Source of the DNA: Strongylocentrotus purpuratus
Lineage: Eukaryota; Echinodermata; Echinoidea; Camarodonta; Strongylocentrotidae
Length of the DNA stretch: 64,000 nt
NCBI RefSeq assembly: GCF_000002235.5
Contig: NW_022145610.1
Coordinates: 32,110,306 to 32,174,305, forward strand
Direction: 5' to 3'
Part shown: piece by piece, positions 49,101 through 60,665 of the stretch
Position numbering within the stretch: position 1 is the stretch's first letter
Layout: each line of letters starts with the position of its first letter
Translations under genes and position numbers: made by a program
The notes under the pieces: model-generated
Told to the model about the DNA's origin: nothing
What the model saw: only the letters and a program-made list of their open reading frames with translations
Database searches by the model: none

Positions 49101-50761
49101 ATGGAATCAGTTGAAAAAGAAAGCTACTGGCACCAGTAAATTGTTATTTGAATTAATGTAAAATTCTTGATTTAATACCAATTTAATACCAATTTAATAA
49201 TTAATTTTGATATAAGACAAAAAAGAGAAACCTAAAGAAAGTATTGAACTGATAGCACAGTTATGTGCACATAATAACTACTTAAATTCTATTTACACAT
49301 AGGGCCTAGGTAGTTAGTAGGAGTAGGAGTAACTAAAGAAACTAAGAAAGGCATTGTTAATTTAAGTAAAAGCTAGACTGGCTGCCTTTGTCCTCTACAA
49401 ATACATTAAGGAGGCATCTACAAATAACTAAAGACTAAAGTTATACAATGATAAGTATCTACATTTTATGTATCTGTAGGCTTTCCCACCAGCTTTGGGT
49501 ATTAACCTGACGTCTTTCAGACAAAAAGTGAGATGTACCAGCGGGTGCAAGGTACTTTTAGGGGCACACATATGCACCTTTGTTACCAAAATGTCACGAA
49601 TGTTTCCCCTTTTTTTCTTCGGGACACTCGATTATTCAGTTCCGAATGTGGGCATGCGTCCAATTATATTCAAAGAAGGGGTAAACAGGCGCCCAACCCA
49701 GAGTCATATGCCTACCAATCTTCTCATGTAGTATAATAATAGTAATAATAATAAAACTACAAGTAATTGGTTTCGAACTTTATGTACATTTACTAGTTTC
49801 CAGGTATGACAAAAAATAAAGCCACTTTTCGCAAAAGAAATATTGTCCATATTTACATGTACAGACAGTTCCTCACATTATAAACTTGAACATCCAAAAT
49901 ATATACATAATAGTACATTAAGTGATATCAAGTACGTACACATGAATTTACATGAAGGAATATATACAGGATAACAGACACATGTACCTTTGTAGTATGT
50001 CAAAACATAAGGCTGGTCCAATTAAAGCTATAGGGAATATGGAGTGGCAGGCCTTTTATGACATATGTTCCTGCATGGTTGTCCTGCCTCAATCAGTCCT
50101 GCCTCAAAAAAGTAGGGTTAATGGGTGATCGAGCTCCAGATGAAAGCTGTTGATCCTGTTTTGACCATGCGTGCATGCTGGTTCCAATATGTAGCCATTG
50201 TTTTCTTTTCATAAATTGCTCGCATAATTCACAGCCATTGTTAACAAAAACAAACAAAATCGAATGTATATTTCTTTTTTTTAATTGGATTTATAATCTG
50301 CAATTTTACTGGCTTAAAAATGCACACATTTACCCCTTTGAAAGCATATTATTGAAGATTTCCACTTGGACCTACATAATGACAGTCCTTTATTTATTTC
50401 ATGCATGAAATTGAAAGGCCAAGAGTAATCACTTACATAATTATAACAACACATTTTACATGAGAATAAAAGGTAATAATCTCTAATAATTTGTGTTCAC
50501 TTTTAATGGAGAATTCAGATTCTTCCATTACACGAAGGTGACTTCATAATCTTTCTTTTTAACTCCATGTTGTGGTTTATTGTATTTGCCCACGCCTTTG
50601 TTGAATCATTTTCTATTCATCAAAACTTTGTATTAGAGAACCGATAGCAAAAAAGGTAGAAATATAAAGAAACAACTGGCTACCACATAGGGACCAAGGA
50701 CATTGCATTGAAGTTGCACCCACGCCTCTTTTTTTTAGGTTTTCCAACATGTTTATTAATT

Positions 50762-51152
50762 TTGCTAATTCGTTGAAGAACATGTAATAACATTCTAACA
50801 TTAATTGTACAGAAGCTATGACTGTGTGAAATTAACAATAACTTCATGTTCGATTCGTAAATGACCGTACAGATCAGAAATATATAATATTCAATACTAA
50901 AGTCAAAAATGGAAGACTATTGTCATTGATAAGTCCTTGCTAATTCGTTGAAGAACATGTAATAACATTCTAACATTAATTGTACAGAAGCTATGACTGT
51001 GTGAAATTAACAATAATTTCATGTTCGATTCGTACACGGACAGTACAGATCAGAAATATTTATTAATCAATAATAAAGTCATAAATGGAAGATAAATATA
51101 AATATTTATTAATCAATACTAAAGTCATAAATAGAAGATAAATAGAAATATT
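50762..51152. repeat. Direct duplication of about 125 bp plus short tandem copies
   Basis: Bases from 50762 to about 50886 (TTGCTAATTCGTTGAAGAAC at the start) are repeated from 50937 to about 51061, an offset of 175, with few differences. A segment ATTAATCAATACTAAAGTCA is then repeated two or three times up to 51152. Noncoding. Confidence 0.85.
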
Positions 51153-51730
51153 TGTTTGTAGTACATAATTTAAGTTTCATTTGGTTGGAAAAAATACATT
51201 TGTATGAATTGTGTTTTTATTTTGTTGGATATGAAAGAGATATACGTGACAGTGAACATGATATCATGGGTTGTATTGATGAAGTAGCAATAGAATGATT
51301 TACAAACATTTACACATATCAGTTCGCAGAGGAGGTTCGTACACTTCAATTATTATATTTCAATTTTATTTTTAGAAGAAAAAAAGAATGGAATTCAAAG
51401 TGACCAAATGACTATCACTTTTTTTAATATATCACCTCAACCAAACTTTCACTTCGACAAGTTTGAAATGAAAACGATGACACATATTATTTAGCCAACC
51501 TGTCAATGAAATATACCTACGACAACCTCACTACATGACAATCAAGTGCGAGAAAGAATAAAAGGACGTGGGGCAAACAACACACGATTGTATATCGTCA
51601 GTCCCATTCATACAATTTGTTGTTTTCTTCGGCCCGTTGCTATATTGTGTTGTTTCAAAGTTTATTTCCAACACTATATTGTCAGAGAGAGAGAGAAGAA
51701 GGGTGGTTTTTTTCAACTGTGGGAACGGCG

Positions 51731-52611
51731 CACAGTGGGCCAGGGAGGAACCAAAGTGCGCCAAAACTCATGTTTGGGGATTTATTTTTTATAAATCCAG
51801 AGGAAATGTTTGGATTTCCAGGGATTTTCGCTTACATTTTATTACTAACATTTTCTCTGATGTCTAAGCTTTAAGTTGATACCAGATTTGGCTGCCCGAT
51901 TCTGCCCGTTATTACGTTAGATCCGTTTTCCTTGCAACATTGCCCCGAAAAATGTGTTTATCTTGGTCCGCGATGTCAGAACAAGTGTCACGCGCCCCCT
52001 CGCGCCGTGATTTATGACCACGAATCCTTCATGATTCAGCCGCGGACCCCAAAAACCCACATTTTCGGGGCAATGTGGCAAGGGAAATCGGCTCTAACAT
52101 AACAACGGGCAAGATCGGGCAACCAAATTTGGTATCAACTTAAAGCTTAGACAACAAAGGAAATGGTGGTATTAAAATTTAAGCGGTACACCGCGGAGAT
52201 CTAAACATTTCTTCTGGATTTATAAAAAAAAACATGGATAATTAGTCCATTTTTCAGTGAATTACCCTATAATATATCATGAAGATTGTGTTTCTATTAA
52301 TTTTAACCCATTCATTCAACGAAATGAATTATCAGGAATATGTGAGAGCAATTTCATATCAATAACTTAAAAACTTCATGTTGAATTGAAAGATTTATAA
52401 AATAAGTCACTTTTGCACTAAAACTGTGAATATATAGGATTTTGCTGTTTGAAGTAGTAAGTTTATACCCTATTGTGCATACCGGAATTAAATATTTCAC
52501 TGAGGTATTCCTCTATGTATTACCTTTCAACTGGGAAAGAAAAAAAATTGGGAAAAAAAAATCACCCAAACTTAGTTTTGGCGCACTTTGGTTCCTCCCT
52601 GGCCCACTGTG
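51731..52611. mobile_element. Long-TIR foldback DNA transposon, 881 bp
   Basis: The ends CACAGTGGGCCAGGGAGG and its exact complement form inverted repeats of about 47 bases with only a couple of differences. Pairing resumes further in (51779-51980 against 52040-52240, sharing CTTTAAGTTGATACCA and CATTGCCCCGAAAA). CGGCG flanks both sides (51726-51730 and 52612-52616) as a likely 5-bp target duplication. No transposase. Superfamily not assigned. Confidence 0.82.
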
Positions 52612-52684
52612 CGGCGTGTAGATGGACACAGGTTATGCATTTGCCTTTATCTTTTATGTTGTAGTTTGTTCACTCTAGCCACCT

Positions 52685-53105
52685 TTCCAGTGGCGTAGCA
52701 TGGGCTCTGCCATTTAGGGGGGGGGGGGTGGCACCTGTATCCGGGGTGGGGGCACTGGTCTTACTGGTCGGCTGTTAATAAAGAAGACTACGTATTATGG
52801 GATGGTGTACGAGGGTAAAGCATCATCTGCTATGTCATGTTTCTTTTCCTACCTGCCGTTCTCACTATCTCTTCCTTTCTTTATACATAATATAGATCAA
52901 TCTCTCACTCACTCTCTCTCTCTCTCTCTCTATGTCTCTCTTTTAACCTATCCTTTTTCTCTCTCTCTTTCTCTCCCTACCTCTCTCTTGTAATTTATCT
53001 CTCTCTCTCTCTCTTCGTCGTTAAAATGCAATTACAATAATTACTCTTACATAGCGCTCTTATAAACCAACTGTTACAGAGCGCTTTACTTCGATACAAT
53101 ATTAT
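52685..53105. repeat. Transposon-end string, (TC)n tract and SINE-tail fragment
   Basis: CAGTGGCGTAGC at 52688-52699, next to a G-run, resembles the ends of small hAT-like elements, but a partner end was not found. A (TC)n-rich stretch occupies about 52900-53015. AATTACAATAATTACTCTTA and GAGCGCTTTAC at 53025-53100 match the tail of the SINE at 32995. Confidence 0.55.
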
Positions 53106-53139
53106 GAAAGATTTATTTCATCGTTGATAACTGATTTAA

Positions 53140-53673
53140 AGGTACTATGTCCCATTTGCAGGCCAAAAAAATGAAAAAGTTAAATTCCAACTGCATTTGA
53201 AAGATAATACTAATTTAAAACTTTCCTAAAAAAGGTGGGGCTTGAAAATGTCTTGAAGTGGGAAAATAACGACTATTAGTTGTCAAATCGACTTTAGGGC
53301 TATAGAGCCCAAAAGTAATAGTCTTGATTTTCAGACAATTGTACTGAATGTTCATATGTTTTATGCTGCGCAAAGATTCAATCAGTTTAATCTTGGCCAT
53401 CACAAGAAGTGGGTTATTGATGTAGACAAATGCTCATGTACCCTTTACAACTCTTTTCATGTATGTTATTACCAAAGAAGAAAAAAAAAGCCAGTCAGTC
53501 ACTCAATAGTGTCTGACATTGAAGTCTAGCAAGTAAACAGGTTTCCTTGCATAATTTGAATATGAGGACACTGCTAACATTTAAATTTCACAGATAGGAC
53601 ATACATGACATATTCATAATTCCTGCAAAGTTCTACAGCATTTGAGGTTGACTGCAAAAGGGACATAGTACCT
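53140..53673. mobile_element. TTAA-flanked MITE, 534 bp
   Basis: Terminal inverted repeats of about 24 bases: AGGTACTATGTCCC at 53140 and GGGACATAGTACCT ending at 53673, with pairing continuing into a TTTGCAG-type sequence. A perfect TTAA lies on both sides (53136-53139 and 53674-53677). Noncoding. The TTAA target and size fit a piggyBac- or Kolobok-derived non-autonomous element. From 53740 to 54330 nothing is recognised beyond poly-C and poly-G runs. Confidence 0.85.
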
Positions 53674-54338
53674 TTAAAAGGAGAGTTTGGAGACACTAAA
53701 TTGAAGGGGTTATGGCACAACTCCTGTGTCTCCCCGTTACACCACCCCCCCCCCCCCCCAACTCCGAGAACGGACGGACCCCATGCGTGTTACCAAAATG
53801 TCCGGTAAAGGGGTACTTTTCGTGCGACAAAGTCCGGCCCGAGAATTGTAACAAAAAAAAGGGTGTATCAAATTTTCACCCGTATTTTTTCTTTTTTTCT
53901 CTCATCTCTTTGGACTCCTGAGAAATTATTCCGAATTTACGGGGGTACATTGAGCATTTTTTTTATGATTTAGGGGGGTCTCCAAGGCAGGGAAAGCCCT
54001 TGAAAAGCCCGCGAAAGGGGGGTTCGGAAATGTTGGCAGTCCTCAGATAGGGGGTGCTTTAAAAAAGAGGGAACAAGCATAATGCGTACCCTAAATAACA
54101 CTGAGTGGGGGGGGGGGGGCGGGACGCGAATTTGCGATTCCCAAACCATTCAGCTATGGGAAACATTTTGAGCAACGTGATTGGTTAAAAAAGTTATAAA
54201 GACACGCCCACATCGACGCGAGCCATCTCATCATGGCGGTGCGAATGTATCATGTATGAGGGAAGACTAGTCCAGCTACTCGTCTGTGTCAAAATGGACC
54301 TACCATGGTCAAAATAAATATACAATGCATGGTCTATC

Positions 54339-54655
54339 GTAGTCTCATGATTCAGACTCTGTATTATGCACTATGGGACGGACATGGGTATGGGTGCCTG
54401 CAAACTATGTGCACCCCTCCTCTCTCTTGTTTTCGTACTTTCCCTCTCTCTTTCTCTCAACTTGCATGTGCTCCTTTAAATTCCCTCTTCCTTCTCATTC
54501 CCGTCACTTTTTTTTTCTCGCCTCGAGTCTCACTGACCCATCTCTCTCTATGCGTTACTGATACACACCTTCAGTAGCAGAATTCTAAGGCATGTGAGTA
54601 GTTTGCAGGCACATACCTGTGCAAAATACAGAGTCTGAATCGTGAGACTACAGTA
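54339..54655. mobile_element. Small inverted-repeat element
   Basis: The left arm at 54339-54406 (TAGTCTCATGATTCAGACTC and GGGTGCCTGCAAAC) pairs with the right arm at 54601-54651. The pyrimidine-rich centre is noncoding. The target duplication was not resolved. Confidence 0.65.
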
Positions 54656-54766
54656 GGTCATTAATGTAGATAGACTTCCCTCAGACATGATATCTTTCGT
54701 AAAGTGTCAAATTAGAGTCTGTGCTTGCAGACTAACATTGTGAGTGTTTTGTGTGTCTGTGTCAGC

Positions 54767-55256
54767 CACTGATCTCTACGGATCGCGCGTTTCCGTTTTA
54801 CACCCTGCCCTAGGCTTTTCGGCAAGAAATTACACGAAACATGCTGTATCCGAAGTCTAAGTTTGTTTATATCGACGTCAAGAATAGCGAAGCCAAAGCT
54901 TATGTACAATTTCAATTGGGGATGCGAGGGGCGAGGGTCTTCTTGTTCAAGACGGTTTTCCCGATATATTATTGTTTTGTTATCGCTGGGCTAAATTTTG
55001 CGAGCTGATCACGCATCCTCACGCTCTTAGAGTATTGCGTATTAATGGATAAAAATAAATGATACGACTAGGAAGATCAACTAGTTAGTATAGAGAGTTA
55101 GCTAGCGCTACGTGACGTTTTCAGAGTTCTGGTGGTGTGCAGAGCGCCGAGGCAAGATGTGGACGACTAGACTCCGAATACCAGTCGGTTTGTAAAATTT
55201 TATTGGAGAAAAGCCTAGGGCAGGGTGTAAAACGGAAACGCGCCTACGGATCAGTG
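54767..55256. mobile_element. Inverted-repeat element, 490 bp, with CACTGATC ends
   Basis: The left end CACTGATC with CGCGTTTCCGTTTTACACCC at 54767 onward pairs with the right end at about 55208-55256 (GGGTGTAAAACGGAAACGCG, then GATCAGTG). Inverted repeats are about 48 bases with a short indel. The right end directly abuts the reversed repeat fragment at 55257. Noncoding interior. Confidence 0.75.
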
Positions 55257-55520
55257 TTTCAAGGTCATCAAATCTTCATGACGTCATCCAGGCGCCATTT
55301 TGTTGTTTTTTTTTGGAACTTTTTACTCATGATCATATCTTCTTAACGGAAAGGCATTTCTCATTCATATTTATCATGATTAAGGTCAATATCCGTCCGG
55401 TCGATTTCAATTAAAAAATCGCGCGCGCATGCGAACGTCCGCGCGTCAGCGCGCGCGCAAAAAATAAAAATGCTCCAAATCGTTTAAAATTAATTTTGCA
55501 TACGTTTCAGGCCATTTTGA
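55257..55520 (-). repeat. Reversed fragment of the 56-59-kb hairpin-headed repeat
   Basis: Read on the minus strand, it carries the same ordered landmarks as the repeat units at 56.2-59.7 kb: CG-alternating tract, CATGATAAATATGAATGA, CAAAATGGCGCC and GATGACGTCAT. Only the 3' quarter of a unit is present. From 55521 to 56160 nothing is recognised. Confidence 0.8.
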
Positions 55521-56167
55521 GCGTTTCACAAAAAAATATACGTAGACCATGGTCCATGCGTAGACCCACTAGAGGTCAGTGCGTTGACCCCATTTAAACG
55601 CGTTTACAAATTGTAAACGCATCTTTTTGTGAGTTTACGATCGGCGATCGTGATAGCCGTTTTTTGGGTGATTCTACAAAAGTGAGCATGGACGCTTCCG
55701 TGTTTTAAACTAAACGCGTAACAGATGCCTGATTCTGGCCAAAAAAAGTGAAGCATGAACACGCCCTAATAGATAGGAATCGACAGTTGTCGAAATGGTC
55801 GTAATTATGATCGGGATGACAAAAATGTAATGTTGAATAAATCTAGCTTCGTTTATGTTTTAATCGTCTAAATAACATGATTACATGATTCTATACTGAA
55901 GAGTGTAAGAGTGATCCAGTGTTCGATTTATTAATTCATACTTATTATATCATGTATCCACAATCTATTGCAATGAAATTTCTGCTTGCACCCAAATTAT
56001 ATTATATCACAATCAATTGTACTTCTTTCTTCTAGTTTACGGTCACATGTGCTCAACATTAGAATACATCTATTATTTTAAACCTAAGTTACATTTCTAA
56101 AGAACTTTTAACTCGTTTTTTACTTAAGAGCTGTGGGATCCATCCAACACAGGATTAACTAGACATA

Positions 56168-57307
56168 ATACTTGTTTGGAACAAGTATAGGTGGGCTGGT
56201 CAACTTAAATTTGAAAACAAAATAGAGCAAAATTAAGCGAGATACTGCTTGAAAATTCTTAAAAAACACTTTCATGTAGATTCATTACGTGAACGAAATT
56301 CACCTTCTGTAGTCATAACACGCAAATTATGAAATTTCTGACATGAGGCCTTTAATCAAAATTTTCACTCTGATGAAGTCATCAAAATGAAAAAGGGTTA
56401 TTATTGAACTTGTAGAGAATTATCTTAGCTACAACATATTGAAATTTTGAAGAAAATCAATCAATATATACAGAGATACAATCAACTTTCCATAAATATG
56501 CTGACGTCATAATATGCAAATTCGTATTTTGAGTTCCAAGGCCATTAAGATGATGTCACGATACACTTAATGGCCAAATGAGACATGAAATCATATTTCT
56601 GACTCATACTCTTTTCAAATATTAAAACAGAATTGGGGTCCAGGTGCATCCCAAAGAGCTTTAATGGATTGTGTATAGGCATTTTTTTGCCCATATATGT
56701 TATGTATTACAAGAGCTCGCGCGCACTGACATTTATCTTGAATTTACGCTCATCTTGTTAATAATGGTCATAAAGAGATAAACATGGTATCAAATTCCTT
56801 GAAAAAATATGAGAAATGTCATGAAAGAAAAAAAAATGGCGATTCTATGTTTTGTAATGGTGTTACGCGCGAAAACGCGCGCGCATGCTCGTACGCGCGA
56901 TTTTTTATAAAATGCTTAATATAACCTGAAACGTATGCAAAATAAATTTTAGACGATTTTGAGCATTTAAAAATTTTGCGCGCGCACTGACGCGCGGAAG
57001 TACGCGCACGCGCGCGTTTTTTGACCTGAAATTAACCGGACTGATATTGACCTTAATCATGATAAATATGAATGAAAAATACCTTTTGGTTATGAAGATA
57101 TGATCATGAGATGATTTTCAGAAGATTTTACAAAATGGCGCCTAGATGACGTCATCAGTCAAGGTCAAGGTTGGAAACCTCAGTGTGTTTTGTTTATATG
57201 CCTACACATATGTGTGCCAAATGTCAAGGCATTTGATTGAGCTATTTTCAAGTTATCTCGTTAACAAAAAAAGTGGGTGGAAATAAGAAAAATAAACTAG
57301 ATTTGTA
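56168..57307 (+). mobile_element. Hairpin-headed repeat unit 1
   Basis: The head is a hairpin (ATACTTGTT / AACAAGTAT, 3-base loop, 56168-56188) followed by AGGTGGGCTGG. The body of about 1.1 kb contains CTGACGTCATAATATGCAAA, GAGCTCGCGCGCAC, two CG-alternating tracts, CAAAATGGCGCC and GATGACGTCATCA. It ends in a CAAAAAAAGTGG segment and A-rich sequence. No long open frame. Units 1-3 lie head to tail. Confidence 0.82.
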
Positions 57308-58568
57308 ATACTTGTTTGGAACAAGTATAGGTGGGCTGGTCCAACTAAAATTTTAGACAAAATGAAGGGCACATTTGAGATAGCTAATTGTCTCAGCTAC
57401 ATCATACTCAAAGTTCAGCGTAAACGAAGCTAAAACGACGGAGATATTGCTCGCGAAAGACGGGAATGTAGAATCCAGTTTTGAGAAAAAGTCATGTCCC
57501 ATAGAGAATACACGCAAAAAGTGAAAAATTGACATGCCTCCTTTAATCGCAAAAATACGCCATGATTCCTTTGTCAAAAATGAAAAATGTTTTGAACTAC
57601 ATTTGTAATGAATTGTCTCAGCTAGAACATATCGAAATTTGGAAGAAAATCGATCAATATTTACAGAGATGCAATCAATTTTTGAAAATATGCTGACATC
57701 ATAATATGCAAATTGAAATTATGAGTTCGGAGGCCATTATGATGACGTCATGAGAAAAGTAAGGGTCAAATGAGACTTGAAATCATTTCTCCAATTCATA
57801 TTCTATCACAATGAGAAGAAAAGAATTGGGGTCACCTTGCATCCTAAAGAGCTACAATGGATTTTGTATAGGCATCTTTTTGCCCATTTATGATATGTAT
57901 TACAAGAGCTCGCGCGCACGGAAATTTATGTTAAACGGGTGATCATTCCGTTATTAATAGTCATAAAGAGATAAACATGGTATCAATTTGTTTGTAAAAA
58001 TATGTGCAATATTATGAAAGAAAAAAAATGGCGATTCTATGTTGTGTAATAGTTTTACGCGCGAAAACGCGCGCGCATGCGCGCATGCGCGATTTTTTTA
58101 TAAAATGCTTAGTATGGCCTAAAACGTATGCAAAATGATTTTGAGACGATTTTGAGCATTTTAACATTTTGCGCGCTCACTGACGCGCGGACGTACGCGC
58201 ACGTGCGCGTTATTTGACCTGAAATTAACCGGACGGATATTGACCTCGATCATGATAAATATGAATGAGAAATAGCTTTTGGTTATGAAGATATGATCAT
58301 GAGTTGATTTTTACAAAATGGCGCCTAGATGACGTCATCAGTGAAGGTCAATGTTGAAAACGTTATTGTGCTTTGTACATATGCCTATACATGTGTGTGC
58401 CAAATTTCAAGGCATTTGATTGAGCCATTTTCAAGTTATCTTGCTAACAAAAAAGTGGTTAGAAATAAGAAAAATATTTAATAAATAAATAAATAAAGGC
58501 AATTCTAACGAAATTATAAGGTGGTCTGTACGTTATACAGCCCACCTGATAAATAAACTAGACATATA
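57308..58568 (+). mobile_element. Hairpin-headed repeat unit 2, with hairpin tail
   Basis: The same head hairpin lies at 57308-57328. The body has the landmarks of unit 1 in the same order. This copy also has a tail hairpin at 58519-58547 (AGGTGGTCTGTA / TACAGCCCACCT, 11 of 12 paired), so the AGGTGGGCTG after the head is matched by CAGCCCACCT at the end, a short terminal inverted repeat. Confidence 0.82.
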
Positions 58569-59682
58569 ATACTTGTTTGGAACAAGTATAGGTGGGCTGG
58601 TCAACTAAAATTTGACACAAAATAGAGCAAAAATAAGCGAGATTCTGCTAAAAACAATGTCATATAGATTAATGATGTGAAAGAAATTCACCTTCCTTAG
58701 GCATAACACGCAACTTAAGAAATTTCTGATATGTGCCCTTTAATCGTAATTTTAACCATGATGACGTGATCAAAATGAAAAATGGTGATAACTGAGCTTG
58801 TAGAGAATTGTCTTAGCTACAACATATCGAAATTTTGAAGAAAATTGATCAATATTTACAGAGATACAATCAATTTTACATAAATATGCTGACGTCATAA
58901 TATGCAAATTCGTATTTTGAGTTCCAAGGCCATTATGATGATGTCACGATACACTCAATGGCCAAATGAGACATGAAATCATATCTCCGACACATATTCT
59001 ATCTAAATATGAAAAAAAATTGAGGGTGTCGGTGCATTCCAAAGAGCTATAATGGATTTTGTATAGGCATGTTTTTGCCCATATATGCTATGTATTATAA
59101 GAGCTCGCGCGCACGGACATTTATCTTGAATGGACGCTCGTCTTGTTATTAAGGGTCAAAAAGAAATAAAAATGGTATCAAATTGTTTGAAAAAATATGG
59201 GAAATATCATGAAAGAAAAAAAATGGCAATTCTATGTTGTGTTATGGTGTTACGCGCGAAAACACGCGCGCATGCGCGTGTGCGCGATTTTTTATAAAAT
59301 GCTTAAAATGGCCTAAAACGTATGCAAAATAAATTTGAGACGATTTTGAGAATTTTAAAATTTTGCGCACGCATTGACGCGCGGACGTACGCGCATGCGC
59401 GCGTTTTTTGATCTGAAATTGACCGGACTGATATTGACCTTCATCATGATAAGTATGAATGAGAAATGGCTTTCAGTTATGAAGTTATGATCATTTGAGA
59501 TTTTCCAAAAAAAACACAAAATGGCGCCTGGATGACGTCATGAAGACTTGATGACCTTGAAAAGGTTACTGTCACGTCTTATGGCAATGACCTATGACTG
59601 TGCCAAAATTGAAAGAAATTGACTGGACGGATCTTGAGTTATCCTGTGAACAAAAAAGTGGAAGAAATAAAAACTAGAAATT
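58569..59682 (+). mobile_element. Hairpin-headed repeat unit 3
   Basis: The head hairpin is at 58569-58589. The body has the same landmarks, including CTGACGTCATAATATGCAAA near 58888, a CG-alternating tract near 59260 and GATGACGTCATGA near 59531. It ends at AAAACTAGA, directly before a different head hairpin at 59683. Confidence 0.8.
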
Positions 59683-60090
59683 TAATTCGTCATGGGGACG
59701 AATTAGGTGGTCTGTCTTCAAGTCTTATGATAGATTATAATATTTACTATATTGAGAAAGGGAGAAGTTATATAGACATGTAAACTATGATGATCATCAT
59801 GATGATCATGATGATGATGATCTAATTGATAGTAATGGGGATGACGATGATGATGATCATCATCATCATGATGATGATGATTATCATCAACAGACCACGA
59901 TGACATCAGACTGAAAAAAAATGAGAGAACATTTAGATAGTATATAGTCTCAGCTACAACATACTAAAAAATCAACAAAAATCAAGCCGAAATAACGGCG
60001 ATATTGCTCGCAAAAGACAAGAATGTAGAATCCAGATTTGAGAAAAATTCATCTCCCATAAGGATTACACGCAAAAAGTAATGGATCAAG
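59683..60090 (+). repeat. Second-type hairpin head, GAT/ATC satellite and unit fragment
   Basis: A hairpin TAATTCGTC / GACGAATTA (59683-59705) is followed by AGGTGGTCTG. A GAT/ATC simple-repeat block at about 59790-59888 ends in CAACAGACCAC. Bases 59930-60080 (ACGGCGATATTGCTCGC and on) match part of the unit bodies at 57430 and 62660. It looks like a scrambled or nested remnant. Confidence 0.65.
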
Positions 60091-60180
60091 TGATAATAGG
60101 GTAATAACAAAGTAAATATGGTTGTTTATTACATTATTTGCGATTGTACGTGTTTTAATATTCAAAGGAGTTGGTACAGG

Positions 60181-60290
60181 GAAAGAATCAAAAGTTATAT
60201 GTATTAATAAAGAACTAAATATATTCAAGATTTGTGTGCTTAGTTTACTTGATTATTAGTTGCCGTTTGGCATTGGAAATGACATTCAGA
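60181..60290 (-). repeat. Duplicated intron end with lost acceptor
   Basis: Bases 60181-60285 repeat 60531-60635 at an offset of exactly 350. In the upstream copy this sequence is the 3' end of the intron before the mucin exon (CCCTCAG). In this copy the corresponding bases read CCCTGTA, so the acceptor AG is gone. It looks like a remnant of a tandem duplication that included the exon border. Confidence 0.75.
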
Positions 60291-60356
60291 GAACCCAACT
60301 CCTTGAAAGTACAGTAGTGTGTCTAACTTTAAACCCCAAACAAAACTTGACCTAAC

Positions 60357-60524
60357 CTGGTGTTGTGCCTGGTGTTGCTCTAGGTGTTGTTCCAGGTGTT
60401 GTAGCTGGCGTTGTCACAGGTGTTGTTCCAGGTGTTGTTCCAGGTGTCGTTCCTGGCGATGTTCCAGGTGTTGTTGCAGGTGTTGTAGCCGGAGTGGTTC
60501 CTGGTGTTGTTCCTGGACTTGTTC
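60357..60524 (-). CDS. Thr/Pro mucin-like exon of the kringle gene
   Basis: On the minus strand, the acceptor TTTTTTCCCTCAG precedes base 60524 and the donor CCAG|GTTAGG follows base 60357. The exon is 168 bases, phase 1 at both ends, and joins in frame to the kringle exon. It encodes about 13 copies of a four-residue repeat, TTPG or close variants (TTPA, TTPV, TSPG), from a 12-bp tandem repeat. Such Thr/Pro runs are typical O-glycosylated mucin-like spacers. The other five frames also stay open because of the repeat, but only this frame fits the splice phases and a known linker type. The next downstream exon was not found. Confidence 0.72.
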
Positions 60525-60665
60525 CTGAGGGAAAAAATCAAAAGTTATAAGTATTAATATAGAGCTAAACATATTTAAGATTTGTGCGCTTAGTTTATTT
60601 GATTGTTGCTGTTTGACATTAAAAAAGACATTTATACCCGATGAAACACCAAAATGCATTGTTAC

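Noticed and set aside
58519-58560. Helitron 3' end (hairpin followed by CTAG)
   Set aside because: Hairpin and CTAG spacing roughly fit, but the flanking A/T rule and the 5' TC start could not be shown, and other copies lack the hairpin before CTAG.
60319-60550. Plus-strand Cys/Arg-rich or Val-Pro-Gly (elastin-like) repeat protein
   Set aside because: The 12-bp repeat is open in several frames. Flanking acceptor, donor and phase on the minus strand fit a TTPG exon joined to the kringle.
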